From an uncultured Bacteroides sp. (GTDB taxonomy: Bacteria > Bacteroidota > Bacteroidia > Bacteroidales > Bacteroidaceae): DNA of 43,461 nt. The stretch is from NCBI GenBank assembly GCA_900755095.1, contig CAAEFE010000052.1, positions 1-43,461 on the forward strand, given 5' to 3'. How positions within the stretch are numbered: position 1 is the stretch's first letter; every line of letters begins with the position of its first letter. The position numbers were made by a program, and so were the translations under genes. Below the pieces are notes generated by a model. The model was not told the DNA's origin and searched no databases. It saw only the letters and a list, made by a program, of their open reading frames with translations. Below are positions 33,580-43,461 of the stretch, in pieces.

Positions 33580-33828
33580 TCAGGAAACACAGGCGGAAAC
33601 CGTACCGTCACTCATTTCGACAAAACCGCCCTGAATATCCATCGTGTGCTCTTCTCCGTCCATCGTCGTGTAACTCAACGTTCCCGCTTTCAACGACGAA
33701 ACAATGGGCGCATGCCCGGGGAGAATAGAAAACGAACCGATCATTCCCGGCAATGTGACAATCTTCACATTTCCGTCGAATATGCTCTTTTCGGGCGATA
33801 CTATACTCAAATGCAGTTCTTTCATCAT
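33580..33828 (-). CDS. atpC: ATP synthase F1 epsilon subunit, short form
   Basis: The 82-residue protein matches only the N-terminal beta-sandwich of epsilon (LHLSIVSPEKSIFDG, LPGMIGSFSILPGHAPIV) and ends with TVSACVS. The C-terminal helical hairpin, about 50 residues that can inhibit F1 in other bacteria, is absent. The frame and downstream sequence show no sign of a frameshift; a short epsilon looks normal for this group. Confidence 0.93.
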   Translation of the reverse strand: MMKELHLSIVSPEKSIFDGNVKIVTLPGMIGSFSILPGHAPIVSSLKAGTLSYTTMDGEEHTMDIQGGFVEMSDGTVSACVS

Positions 33829-33837
33829 GCTATCTTT

Positions 33838-36031
<2,194 letters not shown>

Positions 36032-37201
36032 ATGATGAAGAAAATACTGTTACTCGGTTCCGGCGAACTAGGAAAAGAATTTGTAATTTCAGCTCAACGT
36101 AAAGGCCAGCACATCATTGCTTGCGACTCCTATGCAGGAGCACCGGCTATGCAAGTGGCCGATGAATTTGAAGTATTCGACATGCTGAACGATGAAGAGC
36201 TGGAACGCGTGGTGAAGAAACACCGCCCGGACATCATCGTTCCGGAGATTGAAGCCATCCGTACAGAACGCTTATACGACTTCGAGAAAGAAGGTATCCA
36301 GGTAGTTCCCAGCGCTCGTGCCGTGAACTTCACGATGAACCGCAAAGCCATTCGCGACCTTGCCGCCCAAGAACTCGGACTGAAAACAGCCAAATACTTC
36401 TATGCCACAACTCTGGAAGAACTGAAAGAAGCTGCCGATAAAATAGGTTTCCCTTGTGTCGTTAAACCATTGATGTCTTCTTCCGGCAAAGGACAATCGC
36501 TCGTGAAGAGTGCCGACGAACTCGAACATGCCTGGGAATACGGATGCAGTGGCAGTCGTGGCGATATTCGCGAACTTATCATTGAAGAATTTATCAAGTT
36601 CGACAGCGAAATCACCCTGCTCACCGTTACCCAAAAGAACGGCCCTACCCTCTTCTGCCCTCCTATCGGACACGTGCAGAAAGGTGGCGACTACCGCGAA
36701 AGTTTCCAGCCTGCACACATTGATCCCGCCCATTTGAAAGAAGCGGAAGAGATGGCGGAGAAAGTAACCCGTGCCCTCACAGGTGCAGGACTTTGGGGAG
36801 TTGAGTTCTTCCTAAGCCATGATAATGGAGTCTATTTCTCCGAACTCTCTCCTCGTCCGCATGACACAGGTATGGTGACACTGGCGGGCACACAAAACCT
36901 GAATGAATTTGAATTGCATCTGCGTGCCGTACTCGGCCTGCCCATTCCCGGCATCAAACAAGAACGGATAGGCGCAAGCGCTGTGATCCTTTCCCCGATT
37001 GCCAGCCAGGAACGTCCTCAATATCGCGGACTAGAAGAAGTGACCAAAGAAGAAGATACTTATCTCCGCATTTTCGGCAAACCGTTTACACGTGTCAACC
37101 GCCGTATGGGTGTGGTACTTTGTTATGCTCCGCTTGATTCTGATTTGGATGCGTTGCGCGACAAGGCTAAGAGAATTGCAGAGAAAGTAGAAGTTCATTA
37201 A
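36032..37201 (+). CDS. purT: Formate-dependent phosphoribosylglycinamide formyltransferase
   Basis: Folate-independent third step of purine synthesis: GAR plus formate plus ATP to formyl-GAR. The 389-residue ATP-grasp protein has the N-terminal GSGELGKE motif, [12 protein letters not shown] (about residues 70-82), the ATP-grasp lysine segment [16 protein letters not shown] near 145-160, and [15 protein letters not shown] in the metal-binding part. Using formate, it is a functional partner of fhs. A GNAT gene follows 21 bases later, apparently in the same transcript. Confidence 0.97.
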   Translation: MMKKILLLGSGELGKEFVISAQRKGQHIIACDSYAGAPAMQVADEFEVFDMLNDEELERVVKKHRPDIIVPEIEAIRTERLYDFEKEGIQVVPSARAVNFTMNRKAIRDLAAQELGLKTAKYFYATTLEELKEAADKIGFPCVVKPLMSSSGKGQSLVKSADELEHAWEYGCSGSRGDIRELIIEEFIKFDSEITLLTVTQKNGPTLFCPPIGHVQKGGDYRESFQPAHIDPAHLKEAEEMAEKVTRALTGAGLWGVEFFLSHDNGVYFSELSPRPHDTGMVTLAGTQNLNEFELHLRAVLGLPIPGIKQERIGASAVILSPIASQERPQYRGLEEVTKEEDTYLRIFGKPFTRVNRRMGVVLCYAPLDSDLDALRDKAKRIAEKVEVH

Positions 37202-37222
37202 TACAAGAAATTCAGAGATAAG

Positions 37223-37693
37223 ATGAATAAAATCCGCCAAGTAAACCTGTCTGATATTCCAGCACTGCAAGAGCTATATCAGCATACAGTTCTGACTGTG
37301 AACCGAAAAGATTATACAGCCGAAGAAGTAGCAGATTGGGCTTCGTGCGGAGACGATACGTCACACTGGAATGAGCTTTTCGAAGAACAACATTATGTGG
37401 TTGCAGAAAACAAAGAAGGCGTGATTGTAGGCTTTGGCTCTGTAAACGATGACGGATATATGCACACGCTGTTCGTTCACAAGGACTTTCAGCATCAAGG
37501 TGTCGCAACATCTTTGTATAAGCATCTCGAAGCATATGCACGAGAAAGAGGTGCGAAAAGATTAACATCAGAAGTTAGCATCACGGCAAAACCATTTTTT
37601 GAAAAACAAGGTTTTCAGGTCGATGAAGAGCAAAAGCGGAAAGCTAATCAAATGTGTCTCACCAATTATAAGATGAGCAAGCAGCTCTGTTAA
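37223..37693 (+). CDS. GNAT-family N-acetyltransferase
   Basis: A 156-residue GNAT protein. The acetyl-CoA motif is LFVHKDFQHQGVATSLYKHLE (about residues 88-108), with the Q-x-x-G-x-A loop QHQGVA. Motif D/C is shortened and ends with a FEKQGF strand. The acceptor is unknown. It shares a transcript with purT and ends before a strong bidirectional terminator. Confidence 0.88.
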   Translation: MNKIRQVNLSDIPALQELYQHTVLTVNRKDYTAEEVADWASCGDDTSHWNELFEEQHYVVAENKEGVIVGFGSVNDDGYMHTLFVHKDFQHQGVATSLYKHLEAYARERGAKRLTSEVSITAKPFFEKQGFQVDEEQKRKANQMCLTNYKMSKQLC

Positions 37694-37767
37694 TCACATC
37701 TAATCATTTCTAAGATGAAAACATAGAAGAAAGCTCATTTGCAGATAAAGAAAGTCTTATTTTATAT

Positions 37768-37822
37768 AAGAAAAACTCCAGCTATGGTGACGGATAAAGT
37801 TACATTAGCTGGAGTTTTTCTT
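37768..37822. terminator. Bidirectional terminator between GNAT and acyltransferase genes
   Basis: AAGAAAAACTCCAGCTA (37768-37784) is exactly complementary to TAGCTGGAGTTTTTCTT (37806-37822), and is bordered by A runs and T runs on the two sides so that either direction yields a GC-core stem followed by U. Confidence 0.88.
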
Positions 37823-37845
37823 TTTAACTTCATGAAATGAAAACG

Positions 37846-38997
37846 TCATTTCTTACTCAAGAAACGTTTAGCCAAATATTTACGTATTGGTTCATCATAC
37901 AGCTTCAAACACAGATAAGCAAGAATAATACTCAAAATAAAGACACACAAAGCTACGTGCCAGGTTTCACCTAACGTGTAGAGTTGATTCTCAATCAGCC
38001 ATGCATAGAACAGATACATCAACGGATAATGTATCACATAAACCGGATAAGATATATCTCCCAAAAACTTACATATCTTTGTCGATTGCTTGTCCGTGGT
38101 GGTACCCGACGCTCCTATCCACAGAATGATAGGGAAAGCCACAATCACGCAAAACGCTTCATAAACACCATTCATGCAAAGCGGCTCCAACCCTTCCAGA
38201 TAAGGAACAGAGAACAGGGCAATCAGCGCAATAGTACATATCCAAAATGCACCTTTCACCTTCATAGGCTTGAAATTGCGCGACATAAGCATACCCAACG
38301 AAAAAGGGAAAAGCATACGCAAGGAACCGCCCAAAAAGTTAACCCCATCCAGCGTCCAGCCCACTCCTATGTTTCCATAAGTGGAGACATTAAAAACAGC
38401 AAACGCCGCCAACGCTACGCCCAGCAACACCACAAACACCGTCAGTGCCTTGTTGGACAAGCGGCGAATGAACAACGCATACAGGATATTGCCGATATAC
38501 TCAAAAAACAATGACCAGCAAGGACCATTCAACGGAAACATCTCACCGTTGCCACGAACTTCGTACCCAACACCCGGCATGGCGGGAATGAAGAAGATCG
38601 TACAAAGCAGAGACAACATTATCATGGAGATAGCTACGTGCGTCCCGTCCCATTGCACACTCCCCTGAATACAGAACGTGATAGCACCGAGAACGGCACC
38701 CATAATGACCATCGGATGAAGACGTATCAATCGGCGTTTAAAGAAATCTTTCATGGTGAGACTTTTACCCCAACGGTCGTCGTAAGCATAACCGATCACA
38801 AAACCCGAAAGGATAAAAAAGAAATCCACGGCTAAATATCCGTGATTCAGAGTTTCAATAGCACTATTACTGGCAAAAGCGAAGCCCTCGAATACGTGAT
38901 ACCATATCACCATAAGAGCCGCCACACCGCGAAGTCCGTCAAGAAGATCATAATGCGCCTTGGTGTCTGAAAAAGCTGAAGCAGAAATGTTCGACAT
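37846..38997 (-). CDS. Acyltransferase 3 family integral membrane protein
   Basis: A 383-residue integral membrane acyltransferase (acyltransferase 3, OafA-like). The start is the ATG at 38997; a longer TTG frame crosses a TATCTTTG -7 box. About ten transmembrane segments are evident. The family's active-site block is LLDGLRGVAALMVIWYHV at about residues 18-35, with the catalytic His H34. It likely O-acetylates a polysaccharide or glycan; the acceptor is unknown. Confidence 0.9.
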   Translation of the reverse strand: MSNISASAFSDTKAHYDLLDGLRGVAALMVIWYHVFEGFAFASNSAIETLNHGYLAVDFFFILSGFVIGYAYDDRWGKSLTMKDFFKRRLIRLHPMVIMGAVLGAITFCIQGSVQWDGTHVAISMIMLSLLCTIFFIPAMPGVGYEVRGNGEMFPLNGPCWSLFFEYIGNILYALFIRRLSNKALTVFVVLLGVALAAFAVFNVSTYGNIGVGWTLDGVNFLGGSLRMLFPFSLGMLMSRNFKPMKVKGAFWICTIALIALFSVPYLEGLEPLCMNGVYEAFCVIVAFPIILWIGASGTTTDKQSTKICKFLGDISYPVYVIHYPLMYLFYAWLIENQLYTLGETWHVALCVFILSIILAYLCLKLYDEPIRKYLAKRFLSKK

Positions 38998-39033
38998 TTG
39001 TTTTTCTATTAGTAAGTTAGTATTTTTAGAAGG

Positions 39034-39041
39034 CAAAGATA
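39034..39041 (-). promoter_or_regulatory. -7 element of acyltransferase gene
   Basis: Minus-strand TATCTTTG, 36 bases before the chosen ATG. Confidence 0.6.
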
Positions 39042-39094
39042 CGGTTTGCGCTACGAAGTTTCTTTGCTCTAAAGCAAAAAAGCCCTGCTAATCG

Positions 39095-39658
39095 CTATTT
39101 TTTAGCACGTACCCGACTAAGGGTATAGATGGAAATGCCCAGAAAAGCAGCCACATATTTCAGCTTCACTCGGTTTATCAATCCGGGATAGCGACGGTTG
39201 AACTGTTCGTAGCGTTCTTTAGGCGAAAGTTGGAGGCGCTCCACAAACATGTGGCTAAGCTCCTTATTCACATTCTGATGCAGGATTCTTCCCCAGTTGG
39301 CTATGTCGATATATGTTTCGTAGAGGGCATTCAGCTTGTCGATGTGGATGACGTAGATTTTGCAATCGGAAAGCGTTTCAACGCTTTCTACCGATGGTTG
39401 CTGATAGTAGAGCGAATCCATGCCGAACGTGACGTCGCCCTCCTGACTAAACCACGTAGTGGTGTCCTCTCCGTTGTGGTGGAATACGGAACGGGCGATG
39501 CCCTCTTCAATGAAATATACCAGGCGATCTGTGACGCCTGCCTGAACGATACGGGTATCTTTGGGATAATACCTTAATTCCATATTCGCCTGAAGCGCTT
39601 GAAGTGCTTCGTCGGAAACCGGATAGATTTGCCTGATTTTACGAATGATATGTTCCAT
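39095..39658 (-). CDS. Crp/Fnr-family transcriptional regulator
   Basis: A 187-residue regulator with an N-terminal cyclic-nucleotide-binding-like beta-roll (about 15-125; ARSVFHHNGEDTTTWFSQEGDVTFG) and a short C-terminal helix-turn-helix (about 150-187; KLKYVAAFLGISIYTLSRVRAKK). No cysteine cluster typical of Fnr is present. Its ligand is unknown. Its ATG is 24 bases after the deacylase-like gene, joined to it by a tandem duplication. Confidence 0.88.
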   Translation of the reverse strand: MEHIIRKIRQIYPVSDEALQALQANMELRYYPKDTRIVQAGVTDRLVYFIEEGIARSVFHHNGEDTTTWFSQEGDVTFGMDSLYYQQPSVESVETLSDCKIYVIHIDKLNALYETYIDIANWGRILHQNVNKELSHMFVERLQLSPKERYEQFNRRYPGLINRVKLKYVAAFLGISIYTLSRVRAKK

Positions 39659-39693
39659 TTGGGGGTAATGGCGTATTGGGGGTTAATGACGTA
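39659..39693 (-). repeat. 17/18-bp tandem duplication at the barrel-crp junction
   Basis: TTGGGGGTAATGGCGTA (39659-39675) and TTGGGGGTTAATGACGTA (39676-39693) are near-identical neighbours; the right copy contains the barrel gene stop, the left abuts the crp-type start codon. Confidence 0.7.
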
Positions 39694-41077
39694 CTTTAGG
39701 ATATTTATTATTAAAACGGAAACCAAGACCGAGCATCAGATAATTAGGGGTCTGGAAATCCTGAAGATTGTAGCCGATGTGAAGGAATGAACTCCGGGTG
39801 ACGTTGATCTTCAACGCAAAGACCTGATACAGTCCGCGCAAATTGCCACGCCCCAGCACATTCGTTCCCAAGCCGACACCGATGGTAAAAAACGGCATCA
39901 CGTATTCTGCCCGTCCGGAAAGTCCGAGCGCAAGCTGATTCTGAATGCCCGGCACGAGAAATTTACGACGGGAGGAACCACTGCCTGCATCGTACTCCAC
40001 CAGCGCATCTTCGGTGTACACATTGGCACTACCGTCATAGACACCATCCAGCGAAACTCCAAAGCGCAGCTTATAGTTGAGATTGTACATCGGAGCAAAG
40101 TTGAATCCCGCTACGGGATAGCTGCCCGGTGATGCAATCTGCTTCTCGCCTACATAGACGCCTTTGCGACGCCACGAGCCGAACAACACAAGGTCATAAC
40201 TGACGTGTCGCGGAAAACGGGGAACGTAGGGATGAACCAATGATTTAGTGAGGTCGGCTTCTTCCCGGTTGAAGTTGTACACCAGTCCGATTTTCGCTCC
40301 GGTGGTGTTGACACCTGCATTGGGAAACTTGGTGTTGCCGTTGGAGAAATGCGTGAAGTCTCCGCCGATGATAAAGTCGAAATAACGGGAAAGCGACCAG
40401 TTAAGGTAGATACCCGCATTGAGGTAGGCATTCACCCGTGAGCCTACGGCTCCGTTGTAGGAGTTGTAATCGTTGTCATAAGGTTTCCATCCGGCAGAAA
40501 TACCGAAATTCCACTCGTAATTGAGCGAAAGGCGGGGATTGAAACGGGCAATGCGTACACCTTGAAAGACATAGAACGTCATCGGATCACCCAGTTGCTT
40601 TTTGTCGCCAAAGGTGGTGAAAGCCAAGCCGAAACCTTGATAAGCTCCGCCATAGATGCGGTCGGCACAGGTGTTGGGACGAAACTTGAAAGAGTATTTC
40701 AGATGAGCGGCAAATGAACTCTGGATGGGTTTCCACCGTTCGTTCTCGCCTTGCAGGAAAGGATTGGTGGGGAACACGTATTGCGGCCGCGCCTCTATCC
40801 CCAACCGGTGAATGAAATGGTGGGGAACGTAGGGAGCTACGGTGTCGGCTCCGCATTGCGGGAAGCTGTTGTGCCGGAAGCCATGAATTTCTTCCTGCAA
40901 TCTCCGCACTTCTTCACGAAGTTGGCGGACGTCCTGCTGGAGCTGTTCTACGTCTTGCCGCATTTCCTTCACCTCTTTCTCTTCCTGCCCTACCTCCTGC
41001 GCACTAAGCGAAGTGCCGGGGAAAAGCAAAGCGGAACAGATTACGGCGATTTCCCATCTGGGTATCTTTACTCTCAT
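39683..41077 (-). CDS. Lipid A deacylase (PagL-like) outer-membrane protein with coiled-coil N-terminus
   Basis: A 464-residue exported protein. After a signal peptide (about residues 6-26) comes a heptad-rich coiled coil (about 32-68; EVKEMRQDVEQLQQDVRQLREEVRRLQEEI), which is not part of the usual family. The barrel begins near residue 95. The PagL-type catalytic motif is visible as T-H243-F-S245-N in a strand followed by FPNAGVNTTG. PagL removes the 3-acyl chain of lipid A. At the position of the third catalytic acid (12 residues after the Ser) I find Asn rather than Glu, so activity is uncertain. A Crp-like gene follows. Confidence 0.75.
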   Translation of the reverse strand: MRVKIPRWEIAVICSALLFPGTSLSAQEVGQEEKEVKEMRQDVEQLQQDVRQLREEVRRLQEEIHGFRHNSFPQCGADTVAPYVPHHFIHRLGIEARPQYVFPTNPFLQGENERWKPIQSSFAAHLKYSFKFRPNTCADRIYGGAYQGFGLAFTTFGDKKQLGDPMTFYVFQGVRIARFNPRLSLNYEWNFGISAGWKPYDNDYNSYNGAVGSRVNAYLNAGIYLNWSLSRYFDFIIGGDFTHFSNGNTKFPNAGVNTTGAKIGLVYNFNREEADLTKSLVHPYVPRFPRHVSYDLVLFGSWRRKGVYVGEKQIASPGSYPVAGFNFAPMYNLNYKLRFGVSLDGVYDGSANVYTEDALVEYDAGSGSSRRKFLVPGIQNQLALGLSGRAEYVMPFFTIGVGLGTNVLGRGNLRGLYQVFALKINVTRSSFLHIGYNLQDFQTPNYLMLGLGFRFNNKYPKVRH

Positions 41078-41110
41078 ATAATAGTCTGGTTTGTCTTTTC
41101 AGAACGGAAG

Positions 41111-41734
41111 TTACAAATGGAGCTTCTCAATAAACTGTGCCACATGATAGCCGTCCATCAACCCATGATGGCAGGTTACGGAAACGGGCATCATCAGTCT
41201 TTCTCCGTCACGGAAGTACTTTCCGGTGGAGATTTTGGGAACGCTGTCGCCCGAACGCATATTGGTGGGGTGCTTCATGTCGGTGAATGAGAGCCACGGC
41301 ACTGCCGAATAATGAATGGCATTGGGATGGAAAGTGCCTCCTTTGTTGAGTCCCGTAGTGGCTTGCAAACGTTCCATTTCGGCTTTTGCCCGGCGGATAA
41401 AGACAAGTTCGTCCGGATCATATTCAAAGGCGGCAAAAGAAAAGGTATGGTCGTCACGGCCTACGGTGGCTTCGGGCAGAAGGCTGTCATAGCACACCAC
41501 CTTATCGCCTTCGATGCGATAACGGAATTCTTCTACCGCAGCAGCGGCAGTCGTTATCCGGTGGAGGACTAACAGGGAAAAGGATATGCCTTTGGTTTTG
41601 GCTTCCTGATACGCGCGCGTACAGTCTACCTGAACGGTCACTCCGAAAAACGGATCGTCAAAAGCACTGAAATGTTCGTAATGTTCTCTTCTGTTCCAAG
41701 TAGCAATATCGATGATCTTCTCTATCTGATTCAT
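41111..41734 (-). CDS. Chloramphenicol acetyltransferase-fold protein
   Basis: A 207-residue protein of the CAT family. The start is ATG at 41734; a GTG three codons upstream extends the frame and is rejected. The catalytic motif HHGLMDGYHVAQF near the C-terminus has the His-His-x-x-x-Asp-Gly pattern. Strands and the HFSAFDDPFFGVTVQVD segment near the N-terminus match the family. Many such chromosomal proteins are not drug-resistance enzymes, so the acyl acceptor is open. It is in a minus-strand operon with the deacylase-like and Crp genes (33-base gap). Confidence 0.85.
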   Translation of the reverse strand: MNQIEKIIDIATWNRREHYEHFSAFDDPFFGVTVQVDCTRAYQEAKTKGISFSLLVLHRITTAAAAVEEFRYRIEGDKVVCYDSLLPEATVGRDDHTFSFAAFEYDPDELVFIRRAKAEMERLQATTGLNKGGTFHPNAIHYSAVPWLSFTDMKHPTNMRSGDSVPKISTGKYFRDGERLMMPVSVTCHHGLMDGYHVAQFIEKLHL

Positions 41735-41762
41735 TCTAAACACTCTTTTTTATTTGAGAAAT

Positions 41763-41816
41763 GCAGATTAACGCAAATTATCGCAGATTTAGCCTATTTC
41801 CTTTGCGGTAATCTGC
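41763..41816. repeat. Palindromic intergenic repeat
   Basis: GCAGATTAACGCAAA (41763-41777) is an inverted match, with one mismatch, to TTTGCGGTAATCTGC (41802-41816); a third GCAGATT lies in the loop. It lies between the DUF4301 and CAT-fold genes and resembles the 15770-15855 palindrome. Confidence 0.7.
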
Positions 41817-41835
41817 GTTTCTAAATTCAGACTCT

Positions 41836-43353
41836 TTACTGATGTTGCTCACGCAACAAGTCGTTCACTGTTTTTACCGGATTGAAAGTGGAAAGTGGCA
41901 CTTCTACAAAGACGGTATTCCAGTCGCTCATCGCTCCGTTCCACAAGCCGGGAAGTTCGAGAGCTTTCAGGTCTTTGCCGTTCTTCGATTTGTAGGAGAT
42001 GAAGCCTGTTGCTTTATCTACATACTTCACCAGGTCGAACTTATCTCCTTTATAATCGCGCACGGCGCATACGAGGTCTACCGGATTGAAGTGTGTGCCT
42101 TTCTCGAACATTTCTTTCTTCTCCGGATCGTCCATGTCGATCTGTGAGCTTTCGAGGATTTGCAGGGAGATGGTTCCGTCGCTGTTGTAAGCAAGGAACG
42201 GGCCGCCACCGGGTTCGCCTACGTTCTTCACCATTCCGCAGACGCGCATCGGGCGGTTGAACTTGTTTTTCAGGTAGATGGCGAGTACGGAATCTTCGAG
42301 GTCTTTCGTCTCCGGATTCTTGCAGAAGAGTTTCTTTTGCAGGAATTGAAGCATTTCCATCATCTGGTCGTGGGTGTATTTACCGCTGTCGAGCAGGGTA
42401 AGGTATTCGAATACTTGTTTTTGCAAAGTCACGAGCACTCCGGCAATCAGTTTCTTATAAGTAACGGTGTCGGCTTTCAGTCTGTCGGGCACTACGTTGT
42501 CGATGTTCTTGATGAAGATAATGTCTGCATCGAGGTCGTTCAGGTTCTCGATCAGTGCGCCGTGGCCACCGGGACGGAACAGCAGTTTGCCGTTGTCACG
42601 GAAAGGTTGGTTGTCCATGTCGGCGGCAATCGTGTCGGTACTCGGCTTTTGTTCGGAGAAGGTGATGTAATAGTCTACTCCATAGCGTTTGGAAAATTCG
42701 TCTACCTTTTCGGCTACCAGCTTCTTGAAGAGTTCACGGTGTTCGGTAGATACCGTGAAGTGCACGTTTACTTTACCGCTCTTTCCGGCAGCATACAAGG
42801 CTCCTTCGGCGAGATGTTCTTCCATCGGCGTGCGTGAACCTTCGGGATACTTATGGAATTTGAGCAGACCTTTCGGTAGTGCGCCGTAATTCAGTCCGGC
42901 TGTTTCGAGCAGGGCGGATACCACTGCTTTATAGTTGCCGTCTTCGATCAGTCCGGGAATATCTTTTCCGTCGATACGCTGGCAGGCTACATTCAGGTCA
43001 TCATAGAAAGCAAAATTCTTGATTCCGTCGAAGAATGTCTGTTCGAACTTGGTAGTCGGTCGGTCATAGTCGGCAGACAGGAACTCGAACAGGTTCTTGA
43101 ACATACGACTCGCTGCACCGGAGGCGGGCACGAACTTCACAACAGTCTTATCTGTGTTGGTATATGCATCCCAGGCGGCCAGATAAGCCTTCTGTTCTTC
43201 TGCATCGGGAGCTAATATTCCCTTTTCGATGGAGGCTGCCGCATCCAGCTTCAAAAAGGGGAAACCCGTCTGGAAGCATGCTAATTGTTCTACAATTTGC
43301 TCTTCCGTGATGCCTTTCTTGGCAAGCAACTCTTTGTCCTGTGTCGTTATCAT
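41836..43353 (-). CDS. DUF4301 family protein
   Basis: A 505-residue cytosolic protein that I recognise as the Bacteroidetes DUF4301 family. Features include KFVPASGAASRMFK (about residues 74-87), which resembles a nucleotidyltransferase-type P-loop, FRPGGHGALIENL (about 262-274), and VCGMVKNVGEPGGGPFLAYN (about 372-391). These look like a sugar-nucleotide-type binding pattern, but no reaction is established. A minus-strand TATTTTTG box (43380-43387) lies upstream. Confidence 0.8.
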   Translation of the reverse strand: MITTQDKELLAKKGITEEQIVEQLACFQTGFPFLKLDAAASIEKGILAPDAEEQKAYLAAWDAYTNTDKTVVKFVPASGAASRMFKNLFEFLSADYDRPTTKFEQTFFDGIKNFAFYDDLNVACQRIDGKDIPGLIEDGNYKAVVSALLETAGLNYGALPKGLLKFHKYPEGSRTPMEEHLAEGALYAAGKSGKVNVHFTVSTEHRELFKKLVAEKVDEFSKRYGVDYYITFSEQKPSTDTIAADMDNQPFRDNGKLLFRPGGHGALIENLNDLDADIIFIKNIDNVVPDRLKADTVTYKKLIAGVLVTLQKQVFEYLTLLDSGKYTHDQMMEMLQFLQKKLFCKNPETKDLEDSVLAIYLKNKFNRPMRVCGMVKNVGEPGGGPFLAYNSDGTISLQILESSQIDMDDPEKKEMFEKGTHFNPVDLVCAVRDYKGDKFDLVKYVDKATGFISYKSKNGKDLKALELPGLWNGAMSDWNTVFVEVPLSTFNPVKTVNDLLREQHQ

Positions 43354-43379
43354 AATATCTAATTTTATTAATTGATGCC

Positions 43380-43387
43380 CAAAAATA
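43380..43387 (-). promoter_or_regulatory. Candidate -7 element of DUF4301 gene
   Basis: Minus-strand TATTTTTG, 26 bases before the ATG; no -33 element seen. Confidence 0.4.
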
Positions 43388-43461
43388 CAAAATGTTATTT
43401 ACTTCTTGCCGAATAACCGGGAAAAAAACTAATTTTCCTTCCATATTTCATTATCAGTCAC

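Overview
The window is a stretch of a Bacteroides-type chromosome, probably close to B. thetaiotaomicron. The grounds are the TAnnTTTG-type promoters (several with a TTTG element 19 nt upstream), the near absence of Shine-Dalgarno sequences, the TonB-era outer-membrane barrel families, the PyrB/PyrI and AspT/AspD pairs, and an F-type ATPase operon that begins with atpD-atpC. I see no phage, transposase, CRISPR array, rRNA or tRNA gene. Species assignment is inference.

Layout. 1-4.2 kb: aspartate transcarbamoylase catalytic and regulatory subunits (overlapping pyrB-pyrI), a flavin-reductase-like protein, a small outer-membrane barrel, then glyA. 4.5-9.7 kb: fhs (convergent with glyA), divergent from the aspT-aspD aspartate/alanine exchange and decarboxylation operon; glyA and fhs together supply one-carbon folate units. 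9.9-15.8 kb: an outer-membrane barrel gene divergent from a histidine kinase-response regulator pair, followed by two small exported proteins, which looks like an envelope regulatory cluster. 15.9-18.9 kb: an SDR epimerase divergent from two tandem paralogous AraC regulators. 18.9-20.9 kb: a lipoprotein C11 (clostripain-like) protease flanked by two 181-bp direct repeats, each of which encodes a promoter plus a short terminator-ended RNA. 20.9-24.4 kb: rtcB, an RmlD-like reductase, and a two-gene LysO-type exporter preceded by a 400-bp leader. 24.4-27.0 kb: a Pif1-like helicase with HRDC and HTH domains. 27.0-27.8 kb: a large non-coding inverted-repeat region. 27.8-35.4 kb: the ATP synthase operon, transcribed atpD-atpC-(small membrane protein)-atpB-atpE-atpF-atpH-atpA-atpG on the minus strand. 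36.0-37.7 kb: purT and a GNAT acetyltransferase. 37.8-43.4 kb, minus strand: a membrane acyltransferase, a Crp-like regulator, a PagL-like outer-membrane deacylase, a chloramphenicol-acetyltransferase-fold protein and a DUF4301 protein.

The most unusual material lies in non-coding DNA. (1) The leader of the split LysO genes has a perfect 17-bp inverted repeat centred on the -33 promoter element, a 36-codon leader ORF with a Cys-Lys-Ser-Cys-Cys run, a long-range pairing between that ORF and sequence just before a terminator-like hairpin, and then the transporter; this has the layout of a ribosome-mediated attenuator and is the best candidate here for an undescribed regulatory system. (2) The twin 181-bp repeats around the C11 protease make a cassette with an sRNA-like gene at each side. 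(3) Two inverted ~200-bp elements lie between the helicase and atpG. (4) Five 21-nt tandem units begin inside the atpA stop region and fill much of the atpA-atpG spacer.

Several open reading frames have TTG or GTG extensions that run into promoter boxes; I moved those starts to the downstream ATG and say so in each entry. All calls are from reading motifs by eye; no database search was done.
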